Part shown: positions 7,213 through 15,616 of the stretch, piece by piece
Numbering within the stretch: the stretch's first letter is position 1
Layout: each line of letters begins with the position of its first letter
Origin: a bacterium
Lineage (GTDB): Bacteria; Auribacterota; UBA3054; JAAYZF01
Assembly (NCBI GenBank): GCA_012514975.1
Contig: JAAYZF010000072.1
Span: 1-42,984, forward strand
Length of the DNA: 42,984 nt
Reading direction: 5' to 3'
The notes under the pieces: generated by a model
Databases searched by the model: none
Seen by the model: only the letters and a program-made list of their open reading frames with translations
Told to the model about the DNA's origin: nothing
Position numbers and translations under genes: made by a program

Positions 7213-8379
7213 GTGAACATCCTGTTTGACGAGAACATCCCTTGCGGCAAGGACGCCTTCTCCACGCTCGGCGCCGTGCGCTCGTGCCCGGGCCGCGCGC
7301 TGGGGAACGAGATGCTCAAGGACGTCGACCTGCTCTTCGTCCGGTCGATCACGAACGTCAACGAACAGCTTCTCGCCGGCACGCGCGTCTCGTTCGTCGC
7401 CACGGCGACCGCGGGCACGGACCATGTGGATACGGCGTACCTGGAACGCGCGGGCATTGCGTTCTCCGATGCGCTTGGCTCGAACGCAAACTCGGTTGCG
7501 GAATATGTCGTAGCGGCGCTCATGGTGCTGGCCGGCCGGCACGGCATCACGCTGCGCGGGAAGAGCATCGGCATCATCGGCGCCGGACATGTGGGCTCGC
7601 TGGTCGGGAAGAACGCACGGGCGCTGGGCATGCGCGTCCTGCTGAACGATCCGCCGCGCCAGCGCGCGGAGAAGGATTTCCCCGGCGTCTCACTCGATGA
7701 AGCGCTTGCCGCGGACATCGTCACGCTTCATGTGCCGCTCAACAAGACGGGCGTTGACAGGACGCTGCACCTTCTCGATGAGCCCCGGCTGCGCGCACTG
7801 AACGATGGGTGCATTCTCATCCAGTCGTGCCGCGGCGCCGTCGTGGACAACGCCGCGCTCACGCGCGTCATCACGTCGGGCAAACCGCTGCGCCGCGTGC
7901 TCGATGTCTGGGAAGGCGAGCCGGAGATCGACAGGGAGCTGCTTGGGCTCGCCGACATCGGCACGCCCCACATCGCCGGCTATTCCTGGGCAAGCAAGAT
8001 CAACGGCACGGCCATGGTGTACGATGCCGCCTGCCGCTTCCTCGGCGTGAAGCCGTCATGGACGCCGCCGCTGCTGCCCGAGGGCGTCACGGCGCCCTCG
8101 GTGGACCTTTCCGCGCACACGCACGATGCCGACGCCGCCGTGCGGCACGCCGTGCAGTCAGTGTATCGGATTGAGGGAGACGACCAGCGCATGCGCGCGG
8201 CCGCCGCGGGCGGACAGACCGCGCCGATGCATTGGTTTGACAGGCTGCGCAAGGAATACCCCGTCCGATTCGAGTTCCACCAGTCCTCCGTTGCCGGCGC
8301 AACGGATGAGGTCAAGCCAATCCTCGCCGGCCTTGGCTTTCGGATTCCCCGGAATTGCCGCACTACCGCACGCGAATGA
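7213..8379 (+). CDS. pdxB: erythronate-4-phosphate dehydrogenase
   Basis: 388 aa from a GTG start at 7213 (NILFDENIPCGKDAF follows), near the family length of about 380. It oxidises 4-phosphoerythronate in the DXP-dependent pyridoxal-phosphate pathway. It is a D-2-hydroxyacid dehydrogenase fold: NAD motif GIIGAGHVG, catalytic Arg in QSCRGAVVDN, Glu in DVWEGEPE and His in GTPHIAGYS, the last with the NGTAM helix typical of PdxB. A C-terminal dimerisation domain ends at the tRNA. No clear Shine-Dalgarno precedes the GTG, and no nearer ATG is in frame. It lies 32 bp after aroE and is probably the last gene of this plus-strand run. Confidence 0.9.
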   Translation: MNILFDENIPCGKDAFSTLGAVRSCPGRALGNEMLKDVDLLFVRSITNVNEQLLAGTRVSFVATATAGTDHVDTAYLERAGIAFSDALGSNANSVAEYVVAALMVLAGRHGITLRGKSIGIIGAGHVGSLVGKNARALGMRVLLNDPPRQRAEKDFPGVSLDEALAADIVTLHVPLNKTGVDRTLHLLDEPRLRALNDGCILIQSCRGAVVDNAALTRVITSGKPLRRVLDVWEGEPEIDRELLGLADIGTPHIAGYSWASKINGTAMVYDAACRFLGVKPSWTPPLLPEGVTAPSVDLSAHTHDADAAVRHAVQSVYRIEGDDQRMRAAAAGGQTAPMHWFDRLRKEYPVRFEFHQSSVAGATDEVKPILAGLGFRIPRNCRTTARE

Positions 8380-8383
8380 GAGT

Positions 8384-8460
8384 TGGTGGGCCCGGCAGGG
8401 CTTGAACCTGCGACCAACGGATTATGAGTCCGCCGCTCTGACCAACTGAGCTACAGGCCC
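8384..8460 (-). tRNA. tRNA with CAU anticodon (likely Ile2, possibly elongator Met)
   Basis: 77-nt cloverleaf on the minus strand. The acceptor GGGCCTG pairs with CGGGCCC, discriminator A and encoded CCA follow. The D-arm region is TAGCTCAGTTGGTCAGAGC, the anticodon arm CGGACTCATAATCCG and the T arm GCAGG-TTCAAGC-CCTGC. Anticodon CAU is read by initiator, elongator Met and lysidine-modified Ile2 tRNAs. The paired G1-C72 excludes the initiator. The CTCATAA loop resembles Ile2 of several bacteria, but a TilS-specific test was not possible. The 3' end lies 5 bp from the convergent pdxB stop. Confidence 0.95.
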
Positions 8461-8463
8461 ACA

Positions 8464-8537
8464 GAAAACGGTTTGGACGGCGAAACGTTTTCCGAGATAC
8501 TCTCGTTGCAGTGGATTCGTCGCTCCGCAACGAATCC
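8464..8537 (-). other. two hairpins between rpoD and the tRNA
   Basis: Just upstream of the tRNA, GAAAAC-GTTT (8464-8474) can pair with AAAC-GTTTTC (8483-8492). Nearer rpoD, GGATTCGT (8513-8520) pairs with ACGAATCC (8530-8537). Neither is followed by a T-run on the minus strand, so they are not clear terminators. They could be processing signals if the tRNA is cut from the rpoD transcript. Confidence 0.4.
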
Positions 8538-8564
8538 GGGCAACCGTTTCCGGAAGCGAACAGC

Positions 8565-10265
8565 CTACTCCAATTCGTCGAAGAAGTGCTCGATGTGGCG
8601 GCTGCGCAGGGGCTGCCGCAGCTTTTTGAGCGCCTTCGATTCGATCTGGCGCACGCGCTCGCGCGTCACGTTGAACACCTTGCCGACTTCCTCGAGCGTC
8701 TTCGGCGGGCCGTAATTGAGGCCGAAGCGCAACATGATAACCTTTTTCTCTCGATCGCTCAAGGTGTCAAGGACCATCTGAATCTGGTTTTTGAGGAGGG
8801 TGCTGTTGGCGAAGTGAAGCGGATTCTCGGCGCCCTTGTCCTCGATGAAATCGCCGAACGTACTGTCATTGCCGTCGCCCACGGGTGTCTGGAGCGAGAT
8901 GGGCTGCTGGGCGATTTTGAGGATGCCATGCACTTTCTCGATGGGCGAATCGAGATCGAACGCGATATCCTCCGGCGAGGGTTCCATGCCGGTTTTCTGG
9001 GCGAGTTTCTTTGACGAGCGGCGCAGTTTGTTGATCGTCTCGATCATGTGGACGGGGATGCGGATCGTGCGCGCATGATCGGCGATGGCGCGTGTAATGG
9101 ACTGGCGGATCCACCAGGTGGCGTAGGTGGAGAACTTGAACCCGCGCTTGTACTCGAACTTGTCGACCGCCTTGATCAGCCCTGCATTGCCTTCCTGGAT
9201 GAGGTCGAGGAAATCCATGCCGTGATTGATGTACTTCTTGGCGATGCTGACAACGAGCCGCAGGTTCGCCTCGACCATCTTGCTTTTCTGCTCTTTGGAG
9301 GTGGTGATCCACTTCTTGAGGCTGCGGACATTGCGGTCGATCTCGGCGGCGGACATGCGGCAGCTGCGTTCGACCTTGACGATGCGCTGTTCTTCGAGGC
9401 GGAGGCGCTTGGTGATGCCGCCGCGGCCGGACATTGTGAGGTCTGCGATGACCTGCTGTGCGTCTTTAAGCTCGTCGTACTCCTTGACGATGGCGGCGGC
9501 GAAGTCCTCGATGACGCTCTGCTTGAAATGGAGATTTCTGAGAAGCTGGACGAGCTCCTCGTGCTTGCGGTTGACCTCCTTGCCGAGCCGCTCGCGTTCA
9601 CGCACGGACTTGCCGGCGCGCTGGAAGCGGACATAGAGCTGCCTGAGCTGCCGGTCAAGATCGCTGATCTGGCGGCGGATCGGCTTCATGTAGGTGATGT
9701 AGTGGTCGCGGCTGAGGAGGCTCTTGCGCGTATGCTCGGAGACGATGTGGTCGAACCGTTCGGTTGCTTCGAGGAGCTTGTCGGAGAGGACGAGAGCTTC
9801 GCGGGCGATGTTGCCGAAGCGGAAGACGATCTCGCCGATGTGCTTCTCCGCCTTCTCGACCTCGCGGGAGATGGAGACTTCCTGCGCGCGGGTGAGGAGG
9901 GGGACGCGGCCCATCTGTTTGAGGTAGATTTTGACCGGGTCGTCGAGATACTCGTTCATCTGGAGCTGTTTGAGCTCCTCGTCGAGCGCGTCCTCGGAGA
10001 CCTCCTCCTCCTCTTTGGCGCCGGCCTGCTCGGGCGTATCGCGGACGTCAATCTTGGCCTTGTTGAGGCCGTGCTGGACGGCGAGCTGGAAGACTTCGAG
10101 CTCGTCGACGGGGATGTCATCGGGGAGGAGGTCGTTGAACTCCTCCCAGGTGAGGTAGCCTTTGGTCTTGCCGCGGCTGGAGCCGTCCTTGATGATCTTG
10201 TTGATCAGGGCGCGGCGTTTCTTGGTGTTCATCGCGGATGCTTTTTTTGCTGCTTTCCTGGCCAT
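8565..10265 (-). CDS. rpoD: RNA polymerase housekeeping sigma factor (sigma-70)
   Basis: 566 aa. Directs RNA polymerase to -35/-10 promoters. Region 1.1 ([15 protein letters not shown]) is followed by an acidic linker, region 1.2 ([20 protein letters not shown]), and a long non-conserved helical region at about 135-310. Regions 2.1-2.4 include [20 protein letters not shown] and [20 protein letters not shown]. Region 3 follows, then region 4 with the helix-turn-helix [20 protein letters not shown]. This is the RpoD pattern rather than an alternative sigma. ATG 10265 lies 6 nt after the rdgB stop, so translation is probably coupled; a second Met at residue 12 is possible. The first 11 residues are basic. 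The extended -10 promoters seen in this window fit a sigma of this class. Confidence 0.95.
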   Translation of the reverse strand: MARKAAKKASAMNTKKRRALINKIIKDGSSRGKTKGYLTWEEFNDLLPDDIPVDELEVFQLAVQHGLNKAKIDVRDTPEQAGAKEEEEVSEDALDEELKQLQMNEYLDDPVKIYLKQMGRVPLLTRAQEVSISREVEKAEKHIGEIVFRFGNIAREALVLSDKLLEATERFDHIVSEHTRKSLLSRDHYITYMKPIRRQISDLDRQLRQLYVRFQRAGKSVRERERLGKEVNRKHEELVQLLRNLHFKQSVIEDFAAAIVKEYDELKDAQQVIADLTMSGRGGITKRLRLEEQRIVKVERSCRMSAAEIDRNVRSLKKWITTSKEQKSKMVEANLRLVVSIAKKYINHGMDFLDLIQEGNAGLIKAVDKFEYKRGFKFSTYATWWIRQSITRAIADHARTIRIPVHMIETINKLRRSSKKLAQKTGMEPSPEDIAFDLDSPIEKVHGILKIAQQPISLQTPVGDGNDSTFGDFIEDKGAENPLHFANSTLLKNQIQMVLDTLSDREKKVIMLRFGLNYGPPKTLEEVGKVFNVTRERVRQIESKALKKLRQPLRSRHIEHFFDELE

Positions 10266-10271
10266 GGGGAC

Positions 10272-10913
10272 TCACTTGGTCAATTGTTGATCGACGTATC
10301 GTACGATGATAAGCGCTGCTTTCTCAAACGCGCGGGCGCGATGGGAAATGCGGTTCTTGATTTCCTGCGGCATCTCGGCGAACGTCTTGCCGACATCGGT
10401 CCTGATGAAGAGCGGGTCGTAGCCAAACCCGCTGCCGCCGTGCGGCTCCGTGCCGATGACGCCGCGGCAGACGCCCTCGAAGATGCCAAGGAGGTCTCCG
10501 GGGAGCGCCACGGCGAGCGCGCAGACGAACTGCGCGCCGCGCTGGTGCGCGGGGACGCCGGCGAGGGCGTCGAGGAGCTTGCGGTTGTTGTCCTCGTCGC
10601 GCGCATGTTCGCCTGCATAGCGCGCGGAGAGAATGCCGGGCGCGCCGTTGAGGGCGTCGACTTCGAGGCCCGAGTCGTCGGCGATGGTCATGCACCCGGT
10701 GTGCTCGGCGACGGCGAGGGCTTTCTTGCGCGCGTTCTCATGGAACGAAGCGCCGTCCTCGGCGATGGCCGGCATGGGCGGGAAGGCGTTCAGGCCGGTG
10801 ACCTGGACGTTCTTGAGGCGCGGGAGGAACTGCTTGAACAGGTACTGCATCTCGCGCAGTTTCCCCCGGTTCCGCGTGCCGACGACAATGGGTATGTTAC
10901 GCGTGGTCTGCAC
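10272..10913 (-). CDS. rdgB: XTP/dITP diphosphatase (Ham1/RdgB family)
   Basis: 213 aa. Hydrolyses non-canonical purine nucleotides such as dITP and XTP to the monophosphate and PPi, cleaning the nucleotide pool. Family motifs are VVGTRNRGKLREM near the N terminus, EDGASFHENARKKA, the metal-binding ADDSGLEVDALNGAPG, SARYAGEHA, and GGSGFGYDPLF with the late SHRARA. The start is a GTG at 10913 that lies inside the 3' end of mcsB (17-nt overlap), so it depends on translational coupling. rpoD follows after 6 nt. Confidence 0.94.
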   Translation of the reverse strand: MQTTRNIPIVVGTRNRGKLREMQYLFKQFLPRLKNVQVTGLNAFPPMPAIAEDGASFHENARKKALAVAEHTGCMTIADDSGLEVDALNGAPGILSARYAGEHARDEDNNRKLLDALAGVPAHQRGAQFVCALAVALPGDLLGIFEGVCRGVIGTEPHGGSGFGYDPLFIRTDVGKTFAEMPQEIKNRISHRARAFEKAALIIVRYVDQQLTK

Positions 10914-11958
10914 GTGTGTTCAGGCGTTCGCGGATGATGCGCGCGCGTTCGAGGTCGCGCTGCTCGGTGGTAAGCTCCTTGCCGCACAGGATCTGGACGT
11001 GCGCGGGTTGCGTGTCGATCATCAACTGGCTCACCGTGGCGCGGTCGATCTCGTCAAAGACGTGGAGATCGATGCCCATGAGGAGGACGGAGAGGAGCTC
11101 GGTAGCCTCCTGGCTGGTAAGTATCTCGGCATATTTGAGCGTGCCGAACGCGCGGCCGACGTCGTTGCGGATCTGGTGCGGCGCGTTCTTGATGAGCGTC
11201 TCGCGCAGCTTGGCCTCGTGGTCGATGATGCGCCCGACGATCTGCTGCAACTGGCGTATGATGTCGCTCTCGCCGCGGCCGAGGGTGACTTGGTTGGAGA
11301 CCTGGAAGAGGTGGCCCTGCGCCTCGCTGTTCTCGCCGTAGAAGCCGCGCACGGCAATGCCGATCTTGCCGACGGCGGAGATGACGCCGCCGATCTTGTG
11401 CTCATGCACCAGCGCGGGCAGGTGGAGCATGACGGAGACGCGCAGGCCGGTGCCCACGTTGGTCGGGCAGGCGGTCAGGTAGCCGAAGCGGGAGCTGTAG
11501 GCGTACTGGAGCGATTCCTCCAACTGCGTGTCGAGCTCGTCGACGGACGACCATGCGTGATCGATATGGAGCTCCGGGCGGAGGACCTGCATGCGCAGGT
11601 GGTCTTCCTCGTTGATCATGATCGAGCAGGTTTCGTCGGGCGTGACGAGCAGCGCGGCCGGCGCGGCCTGGCGGACGAACTCGGGGCTCGCGAGCCGGCG
11701 TTCGACGAGGAGCTGCTTGTCGACGGGGGTAAGCGCCTCGATCATGAGGAGCTGGGCGGTGCGAAGCGCCGTGGCGCCCTTTGCGGCCTCGGTGACGGCG
11801 GAGATGACGTCGCGCCGCTGGTCATCACTGCACCGGCCGGGGAACGGGAACGCCTCGATGTTCCGCGCGAGCCTGATACGCGTGCTGATGGCGATGGCGG
11901 GCACGCCGGGGCTGGCGACGAGCCAGGGCGGGCGTTTCTGTATCATTCTCTCAAGCAT
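10897..11958 (-). CDS. mcsB: protein-arginine kinase (ATP:guanido phosphotransferase)
   Basis: 353 aa. In Bacillus, McsB phosphorylates arginines on proteins and marks them for ClpCP, and works with its activator McsA. The catalytic fold is shown by STRIRLARNIEAFPFPGR, the NEEDHLRMQ loop that carries the catalytic acids, the active-site Cys in CPTNVGTGLR, and RGFYGENSEAQGHLFQVSNQ. A C-terminal RDLERA matches the RDxxRA phospho-arginine receptor motif described for McsB and absent from metabolic arginine/creatine kinases. It overlaps mcsA by 8 nt at its start and rdgB by 17 nt at its end. No ctsR or clpC lies nearby, unlike in Firmicutes. Confidence 0.93.
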   Translation of the reverse strand: MLERMIQKRPPWLVASPGVPAIAISTRIRLARNIEAFPFPGRCSDDQRRDVISAVTEAAKGATALRTAQLLMIEALTPVDKQLLVERRLASPEFVRQAAPAALLVTPDETCSIMINEEDHLRMQVLRPELHIDHAWSSVDELDTQLEESLQYAYSSRFGYLTACPTNVGTGLRVSVMLHLPALVHEHKIGGVISAVGKIGIAVRGFYGENSEAQGHLFQVSNQVTLGRGESDIIRQLQQIVGRIIDHEAKLRETLIKNAPHQIRNDVGRAFGTLKYAEILTSQEATELLSVLLMGIDLHVFDEIDRATVSQLMIDTQPAHVQILCGKELTTEQRDLERARIIRERLNTRADHA

Positions 11959-12511
11959 TGTCTGCCTTGGGCTTGGCGTCCCTCGCTTCCTTCGCGTCCT
12001 GTGCGTTCCTGGTGTCCTTCGCCTCTTTCAGCCGTTTGAGCTCATCGCGCAAGTGGACGCACTCCTCGTATCGCTCCTGGGCGACGGCCTCGCGGAGCTC
12101 CTTCTCGATCTGCGAGATGCGGCGCCTGGTGCTCTCGGCATCGAAGAACCGGGCGGGGACCTTGCCCATGTGCGTCACGCCTTTCTGGATGTTGCGCATG
12201 ATGTCCTGGAGCGTGTCGGCAAACGTCTCGTAGCAATGGGCGCAGCCGAGGCGGCCGCTCTTGAGGAACTCGTTGAGACGCATCTTGCAGACCTGGCACG
12301 AGGGCGCGCGGCGGCCCTTTGCCGCGGGTTCGAGCCCCGTGATCTCCTTGCTGAGCGCGGTGAGGATGTCGCTGAAGGAGAAGGGCAGCTCGATGTTGAT
12401 GCCCTTGCTCTTCGCGCACTGGTCGCAGATGTCGATCTTCTTCACCTGGTTGTTGACGACCTCGGTGTAGTGGATCGTGGCTTCGTTTTTCTTGCACAGG
12501 GAGCAGAGCAT
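11951..12511 (-). CDS. mcsA: McsA-like zinc-binding activator with UVR domain
   Basis: 186 aa. It has two pairs of CxxC-type ligands (C3/C6 with C29/C32, and C72/C75 with C90/C93), as in McsA, where they bind zinc and contact McsB. A coiled UVR domain follows at about residues 125-165 (STRRRISQIEKELREAVAQE). The stop overlaps the mcsB start by 8 nt, which supports coupled synthesis of the pair. The last 23 residues (KEAKDTRNAQDAKEARD and on) come from a repetitive DNA tract with a period of about 9 nt and are not expected in McsA, so the tail is probably repeat-derived. I expect a cytosolic partner of McsB. Confidence 0.9.
   Translation of the reverse strand: MLCSLCKKNEATIHYTEVVNNQVKKIDICDQCAKSKGINIELPFSFSDILTALSKEITGLEPAAKGRRAPSCQVCKMRLNEFLKSGRLGCAHCYETFADTLQDIMRNIQKGVTHMGKVPARFFDAESTRRRISQIEKELREAVAQERYEECVHLRDELKRLKEAKDTRNAQDAKEARDAKPKADNA
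11975..12022. repeat. degenerate 9-nt tandem repeat inside the 3' end of mcsA
   Basis: On the coding strand the units read approximately AGGACACC, AGGAACGCAC, AGGACGCGA, AGGAAGCGA, GGGACGCCA. Because the period is close to 9, the units stay in frame and encode the Asp/Ala/Lys/Arg tail of McsA. Confidence 0.6.
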
Positions 12512-12548
12512 CGGGTCTCCGGTTCAATCGCGGACTGGGGATGGTGCA

Positions 12549-12650
12549 TCCATCCATTCATCCATTCATCCATTCATCCATCCATCCACTCATCCATCCA
12601 TCCACTCATCCACCCATCCATCATTCCATCATTCCACCATTCCAGTCTTC
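12549..12650. repeat. ATCC/CATCATTC microsatellite between mcsA and ilvE
   Basis: About 70 bp of imperfect CATC/CATT tetranucleotide repeats (12549-12618) pass into CATCATTC units at 12619-12634 and a variant at 12635. The tract fills most of the 145-bp gap. The CATCATTC unit recurs in the same orientation at 25249-25272, and an ATCC tract recurs in the creatininase gene near 38200. Length variation here could alter the spacing upstream of mcsA or downstream of ilvE. Confidence 0.85.
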
Positions 12651-12656
12651 CAGCTT

Positions 12657-13535
12657 TCATGCAGCTGCGAACACGGGCGTGCCAGTCGTTTCCGTGAGTT
12701 TCTTGAACGCGATCATGAGCTGTTTGGTCACATAGCCTGGCGTGCCGTCGCTGATGGTGCGGCCGTCGACGTGCGTCACGGGCACAATCTCCGCCGCCGA
12801 GCCCGTGAGGAAGCACTCGTCGGACGAGAAGAGGTCGTGCCGCGTGAGGATGCGCTGCTTGGCCGTATAGCTCAACTGGCCGGCGAGTTCCATGACGGTG
12901 TTGCGCGTGATGCCTTCGAGCACGCCCATGTAGGACGGCGGGGTCATGATGACATTGTTCTTGACGACGAAGATGTTGTCGCCGGTGCACTCCGCGACGA
13001 GGCCATAGGAGTTGAGCATGATGGCTTCCTCGACGCCGGCGTTGATGGCCTCGATCTTCGCGAGGATGTTGTTGAGATAGTTGAGCGATTTGACCTGGGG
13101 CGGGATCGCCTCAGCCATGTTGCGCTGCGTGGGCACGGTGACGATCCGCATGCCGTGCTCATACATTTCCTTCGGGTACAGGGCGATCTTGTCGACGATG
13201 ATGATGACCTGCGGCTTCTCGCACGAGAAGGGATTGAGCCCGAGCGAGCCGATGCCGCGGGTGATGATGAGGCGGATATACGCGTCGCGCATGTTGTTTT
13301 CGCGCACGGTGAGCACGGTGGCGTGGCGGAGCTCGTCGAACGTCATGGGCATGGCGAGCATGATGCTGTTGGCCGATTCGTAGAGGCGTTTCAGGTGCTC
13401 ATCGAGCTTGAAGACGCGGCCGTTGTAGACGCGAATGCCTTCGAACACGCCGTCTCCGTAGAGGAGGCCATGGTCGTAGACGGAGATCTTCGCCTCTTCC
13501 TTGGTGTGGAACGTGCCGTTGATGTAGATTTTCAT
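12657..13535 (-). CDS. ilvE: class IV aminotransferase, branched-chain type
   Basis: 292 aa. A PLP enzyme expected to transfer amino groups between glutamate and the keto acids of valine, leucine and isoleucine, the final step of the pathway begun by ilvBNC. Motifs are YDHGLLYGDGVFEGIRVYNG, catalytic K149 in VKSLNYLNN, EEAIMLNSYGLVAECTGDN and FLTGSAAEIVPV. These fit IlvE of the fold-type IV family better than D-alanine aminotransferase, but a D-amino acid or ADC lyase role cannot be excluded from motifs alone. ATG 13535 has AGGA upstream and lies 15 nt after the ABC-transporter gene, so the two are co-transcribed. Confidence 0.88.
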   Translation of the reverse strand: MKIYINGTFHTKEEAKISVYDHGLLYGDGVFEGIRVYNGRVFKLDEHLKRLYESANSIMLAMPMTFDELRHATVLTVRENNMRDAYIRLIITRGIGSLGLNPFSCEKPQVIIIVDKIALYPKEMYEHGMRIVTVPTQRNMAEAIPPQVKSLNYLNNILAKIEAINAGVEEAIMLNSYGLVAECTGDNIFVVKNNVIMTPPSYMGVLEGITRNTVMELAGQLSYTAKQRILTRHDLFSSDECFLTGSAAEIVPVTHVDGRTISDGTPGYVTKQLMIAFKKLTETTGTPVFAAA

Positions 13536-13550
13536 GTGGTCCTGTTCAAC

Positions 13551-14246
13551 TCAGTTAGCCGCAGTGGTGGACGCGTTGAGTATTCCGTCGGCAAGGCGCC
13601 AGCGGCAGGTGCCGAAGGCGGCGATATCCATGTCATGGGTGACGATGACAAGAGTATAGCCGTAGCGCTGCTGAAGGTCGAGGAGCAGGCGGATGATACC
13701 GGCGCTGTTTGCGCTGTCGAGGTTGCCCGTGGGCTCGTCTGCGAAGACGATGCGCGGGCGGTTCATCAGCGCCCGGGCGATGGCGATGCGCTGTTGTTCC
13801 CCGCCGGAGAGCTGGTTGGGGAAGTGCGTGCCGCGGTCGGCGAGGCCGATGGCGTCGAGCAGCTCGCGCGCCCAGAGACGGGCCGCGCCGTCCGCGGCGC
13901 GGGCGATGAGGCTGGGGAGCAGGATGTTCTCGATCGCGGTCAGCTCGGGCATCAGGTGGTAGAACTGGAAGACGAATCCGAGCGTGCGGTTGCGCAGCTC
14001 GGCGCGGCGCGCGTCAGACGCCGCATAGACATTTTCGTCGCAGTAGCAGACGGCGCCGGACGTGGGGCGGTCGAGCGTGCCGAGGATGTGGAGCAGGGTG
14101 CTCTTGCCGGCGCCGGACGCGCCGACGATGGTGGCGACGGCGCCGGCGTCGACGCTGAACTCGATGCCGTTGAGCACGCGGACGGGCAGCGCGCCGTTGC
14201 GGTACTCCTTGGTCACGCCTGTTGCTGTAAGAATTGGCTGGTTCAC
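13551..14246 (-). CDS. ABC transporter ATP-binding protein, LolD/MacB type
   Basis: 231 aa, a single nucleotide-binding domain. Walker A is GASGAGKST, the Q-loop lies in [18 protein letters not shown], the signature is LSGGEQQR, Walker B is [13 protein letters not shown] and the switch His is in VTHDMD. The [12 protein letters not shown] stretch is typical of the LolD/FtsE/MacB group, which powers lipoprotein release or mechanotransmission rather than import. No permease (LolC/E) gene is adjacent: dapF lies upstream and ilvE downstream. The partner must be encoded elsewhere, so the exact substrate is uncertain. Confidence 0.88.
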   Translation of the reverse strand: MNQPILTATGVTKEYRNGALPVRVLNGIEFSVDAGAVATIVGASGAGKSTLLHILGTLDRPTSGAVCYCDENVYAASDARRAELRNRTLGFVFQFYHLMPELTAIENILLPSLIARAADGAARLWARELLDAIGLADRGTHFPNQLSGGEQQRIAIARALMNRPRIVFADEPTGNLDSANSAGIIRLLLDLQQRYGYTLVIVTHDMDIAAFGTCRWRLADGILNASTTAAN

Positions 14247-14292
14247 TTTGGCTGTGGTCGGTTCAGGATCAATCCGCGGTTCGCGACGCGCG

Positions 14293-15132
14293 TCACAGGG
14301 CGATGGCGCCGTCGAACACGTCGGCGGCCGGGCCGGTCATCCAGACGGGGCTTTGCTCGTCCGGCCAGGCGATGTGGAGCTCACCGCCGTCAAGTTGGAC
14401 GGAGGCGGCCCGGTCAAGACGCCCTGAGACAATACCGGCAACAACCGTGCCACACGCGCCCGTTCCGCAGGCAAGGGTGACACCCGAGCCGCGCTCCCAG
14501 ACGCGCATGCGCACGCGGTCGCGCGAGACCACCTGCGCGAACTCGGCGTTGGTGCGCCTGGGGAACGCGGCATGGCGCTCGACGAGCGGGCCGATCTGCG
14601 CGAGCGGCACCGCGGCAACATCGTCCACAAAGAACACTGCGTGAGGGTTGCCCATCGAGACGCACGTCATCGCCGGGAGCGGGTAGGCGGATGCCACGCC
14701 TGGCAGGAGGGCATCAATGACGCGGCCCGTGAACCCCGTCACCGGGATGTCGGCCGCATCGAGCCGCGGCGGGCCCATGTTGACGCGGACGCGGTCGCCC
14801 TCGATCACCGGGCGGATGATGCCGGCAGGAGTCTCGATGGCCTGCGCGCTCCTGGTGACGATGCCGCGGCGGTGCAGGTAGAGCGCGCAGCAGCGGATGC
14901 CGTTGCCGCACATTTCGACCTCGCTGCCGTCAGCGTTGAAGATGGCCATGCGCGCGTCAGCGGCGCCGGAGGGATAGAGCACGAGAAGCTGGTCTCCGCC
15001 GACGCCGAAATGGCGGTCGAGCAGAAAGGATGCCTGCTGCGCCGTCGGCCGCCAGTCTTTCAGCGTACCGAGTGCATTGATGACAACGAAGTCGTTGCCG
15101 CACCCGTGCATTTTTGTGAACGAAAGATTCAT
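14293..15132 (-). CDS. dapF: diaminopimelate epimerase
   Basis: 279 aa. Interconverts LL- and meso-diaminopimelate for lysine and peptidoglycan. The N-terminal motif is MHGCGNDFVVINAL. The two catalytic cysteines are seen in MCGNGIRC and ACGTGACG, and the substrate-binding MGNPHAVFF and ERGSGVTLACG are intact. The start is ATG 15132 (MNLSFTKMHG). An in-frame TTG at 15225 would add 31 residues with no family similarity and is rejected. It lies 73 bp downstream of the toxin gene. lysA, the next enzyme of the pathway, is on the other side of the toxin-antitoxin pair, so the module splits a dapF-lysA neighbourhood. Confidence 0.94.
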   Translation of the reverse strand: MNLSFTKMHGCGNDFVVINALGTLKDWRPTAQQASFLLDRHFGVGGDQLLVLYPSGAADARMAIFNADGSEVEMCGNGIRCCALYLHRRGIVTRSAQAIETPAGIIRPVIEGDRVRVNMGPPRLDAADIPVTGFTGRVIDALLPGVASAYPLPAMTCVSMGNPHAVFFVDDVAAVPLAQIGPLVERHAAFPRRTNAEFAQVVSRDRVRMRVWERGSGVTLACGTGACGTVVAGIVSGRLDRAASVQLDGGELHIAWPDEQSPVWMTGPAADVFDGAIAL

Positions 15133-15205
15133 ACCGAATCCATATGCCCCGGAGGGCCAGGGACTCGCCTGGCCCGTTCCATGCGGCCTCGCCTCCTTGG
15201 GGCGG

Positions 15206-15616
15206 TCATGGCCGTCTTCTGGCAAACATCTCGAGCGACACGGCGCGCTGCGGAAACTTCCGCAGCAGCTCCCTGTCTTCCGTCAGCAGCGGCGCATCAA
15301 GCGCTTCCGCAAGGGCCACATACTGCGCGTCATAGCCGGAGACGCCGTGGCTGATGGCGATTCCGAGCGCGGCATCCATGTCCACAGGCTGCTCCTTTCC
15401 GTCGAAGGCCGCGACCGTTTCCCGCCATATATTCCGGGCCTCGGCCGCGGTGTAATGCCGGTGCTTCACCAGCTGCACAAGGGCATTCATGAACTCATGC
15501 CGCCACAGGGGCGGCAACACCCACACCGGATCGAGAGCCCTGGCCTTCTCGCTGCACACGCGGCGCTCAGGCTGGCACACAAACCCGACGAGGATGTTCG
15601 CGTCGGCAACAATCAT
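15206..15616 (-). CDS. vapC: PIN-domain ribonuclease toxin, VapC family
   Basis: 136 aa. VapC toxins are Mg2+-dependent RNases, many cutting tRNA or rRNA, and are held inactive by their cognate antitoxin. The PIN acidic quartet is present: D5 in MIVADANIL, E41 in WRHEFMNAL, D96 in GVSGYDAQYV and D114 in LLTEDREL. The ATG at 15616 overlaps the antitoxin stop by one base (TGATG), the classic coupled arrangement. The RNA target cannot be read from sequence. Confidence 0.88.
   Translation of the reverse strand: MIVADANILVGFVCQPERRVCSEKARALDPVWVLPPLWRHEFMNALVQLVKHRHYTAAEARNIWRETVAAFDGKEQPVDMDAALGIAISHGVSGYDAQYVALAEALDAPLLTEDRELLRKFPQRAVSLEMFARRRP

Noticed and set aside
8384-8460. Initiator tRNA-fMet
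   Set aside because: The first acceptor pair G1-C72 is matched, unlike the mismatch of initiator tRNAs, so it is Ile2 or elongator Met.
9048-10937. A 629-codon plus-strand open frame opposite rpoD and rdgB
   Set aside because: Its protein is a composition-driven shadow (long runs of Glu, Asp, Leu, Val) while the opposite strand encodes intact RpoD and RdgB.
12541-12650. CRISPR-like array
   Set aside because: Units are 4-8 nt with no unique spacers; it is a microsatellite.
12477-14480. A 667-codon plus-strand open frame over ilvE, the ABC gene and dapF
   Set aside because: Begins in microsatellite DNA (IHSSIHPFIHPS) and runs antisense to three clearly recognised genes.
15133-15225. Extended dapF start at TTG 15225
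   Set aside because: Adds 31 residues absent from the family; ATG 15132 directly precedes the conserved MHGCGNDF motif region.
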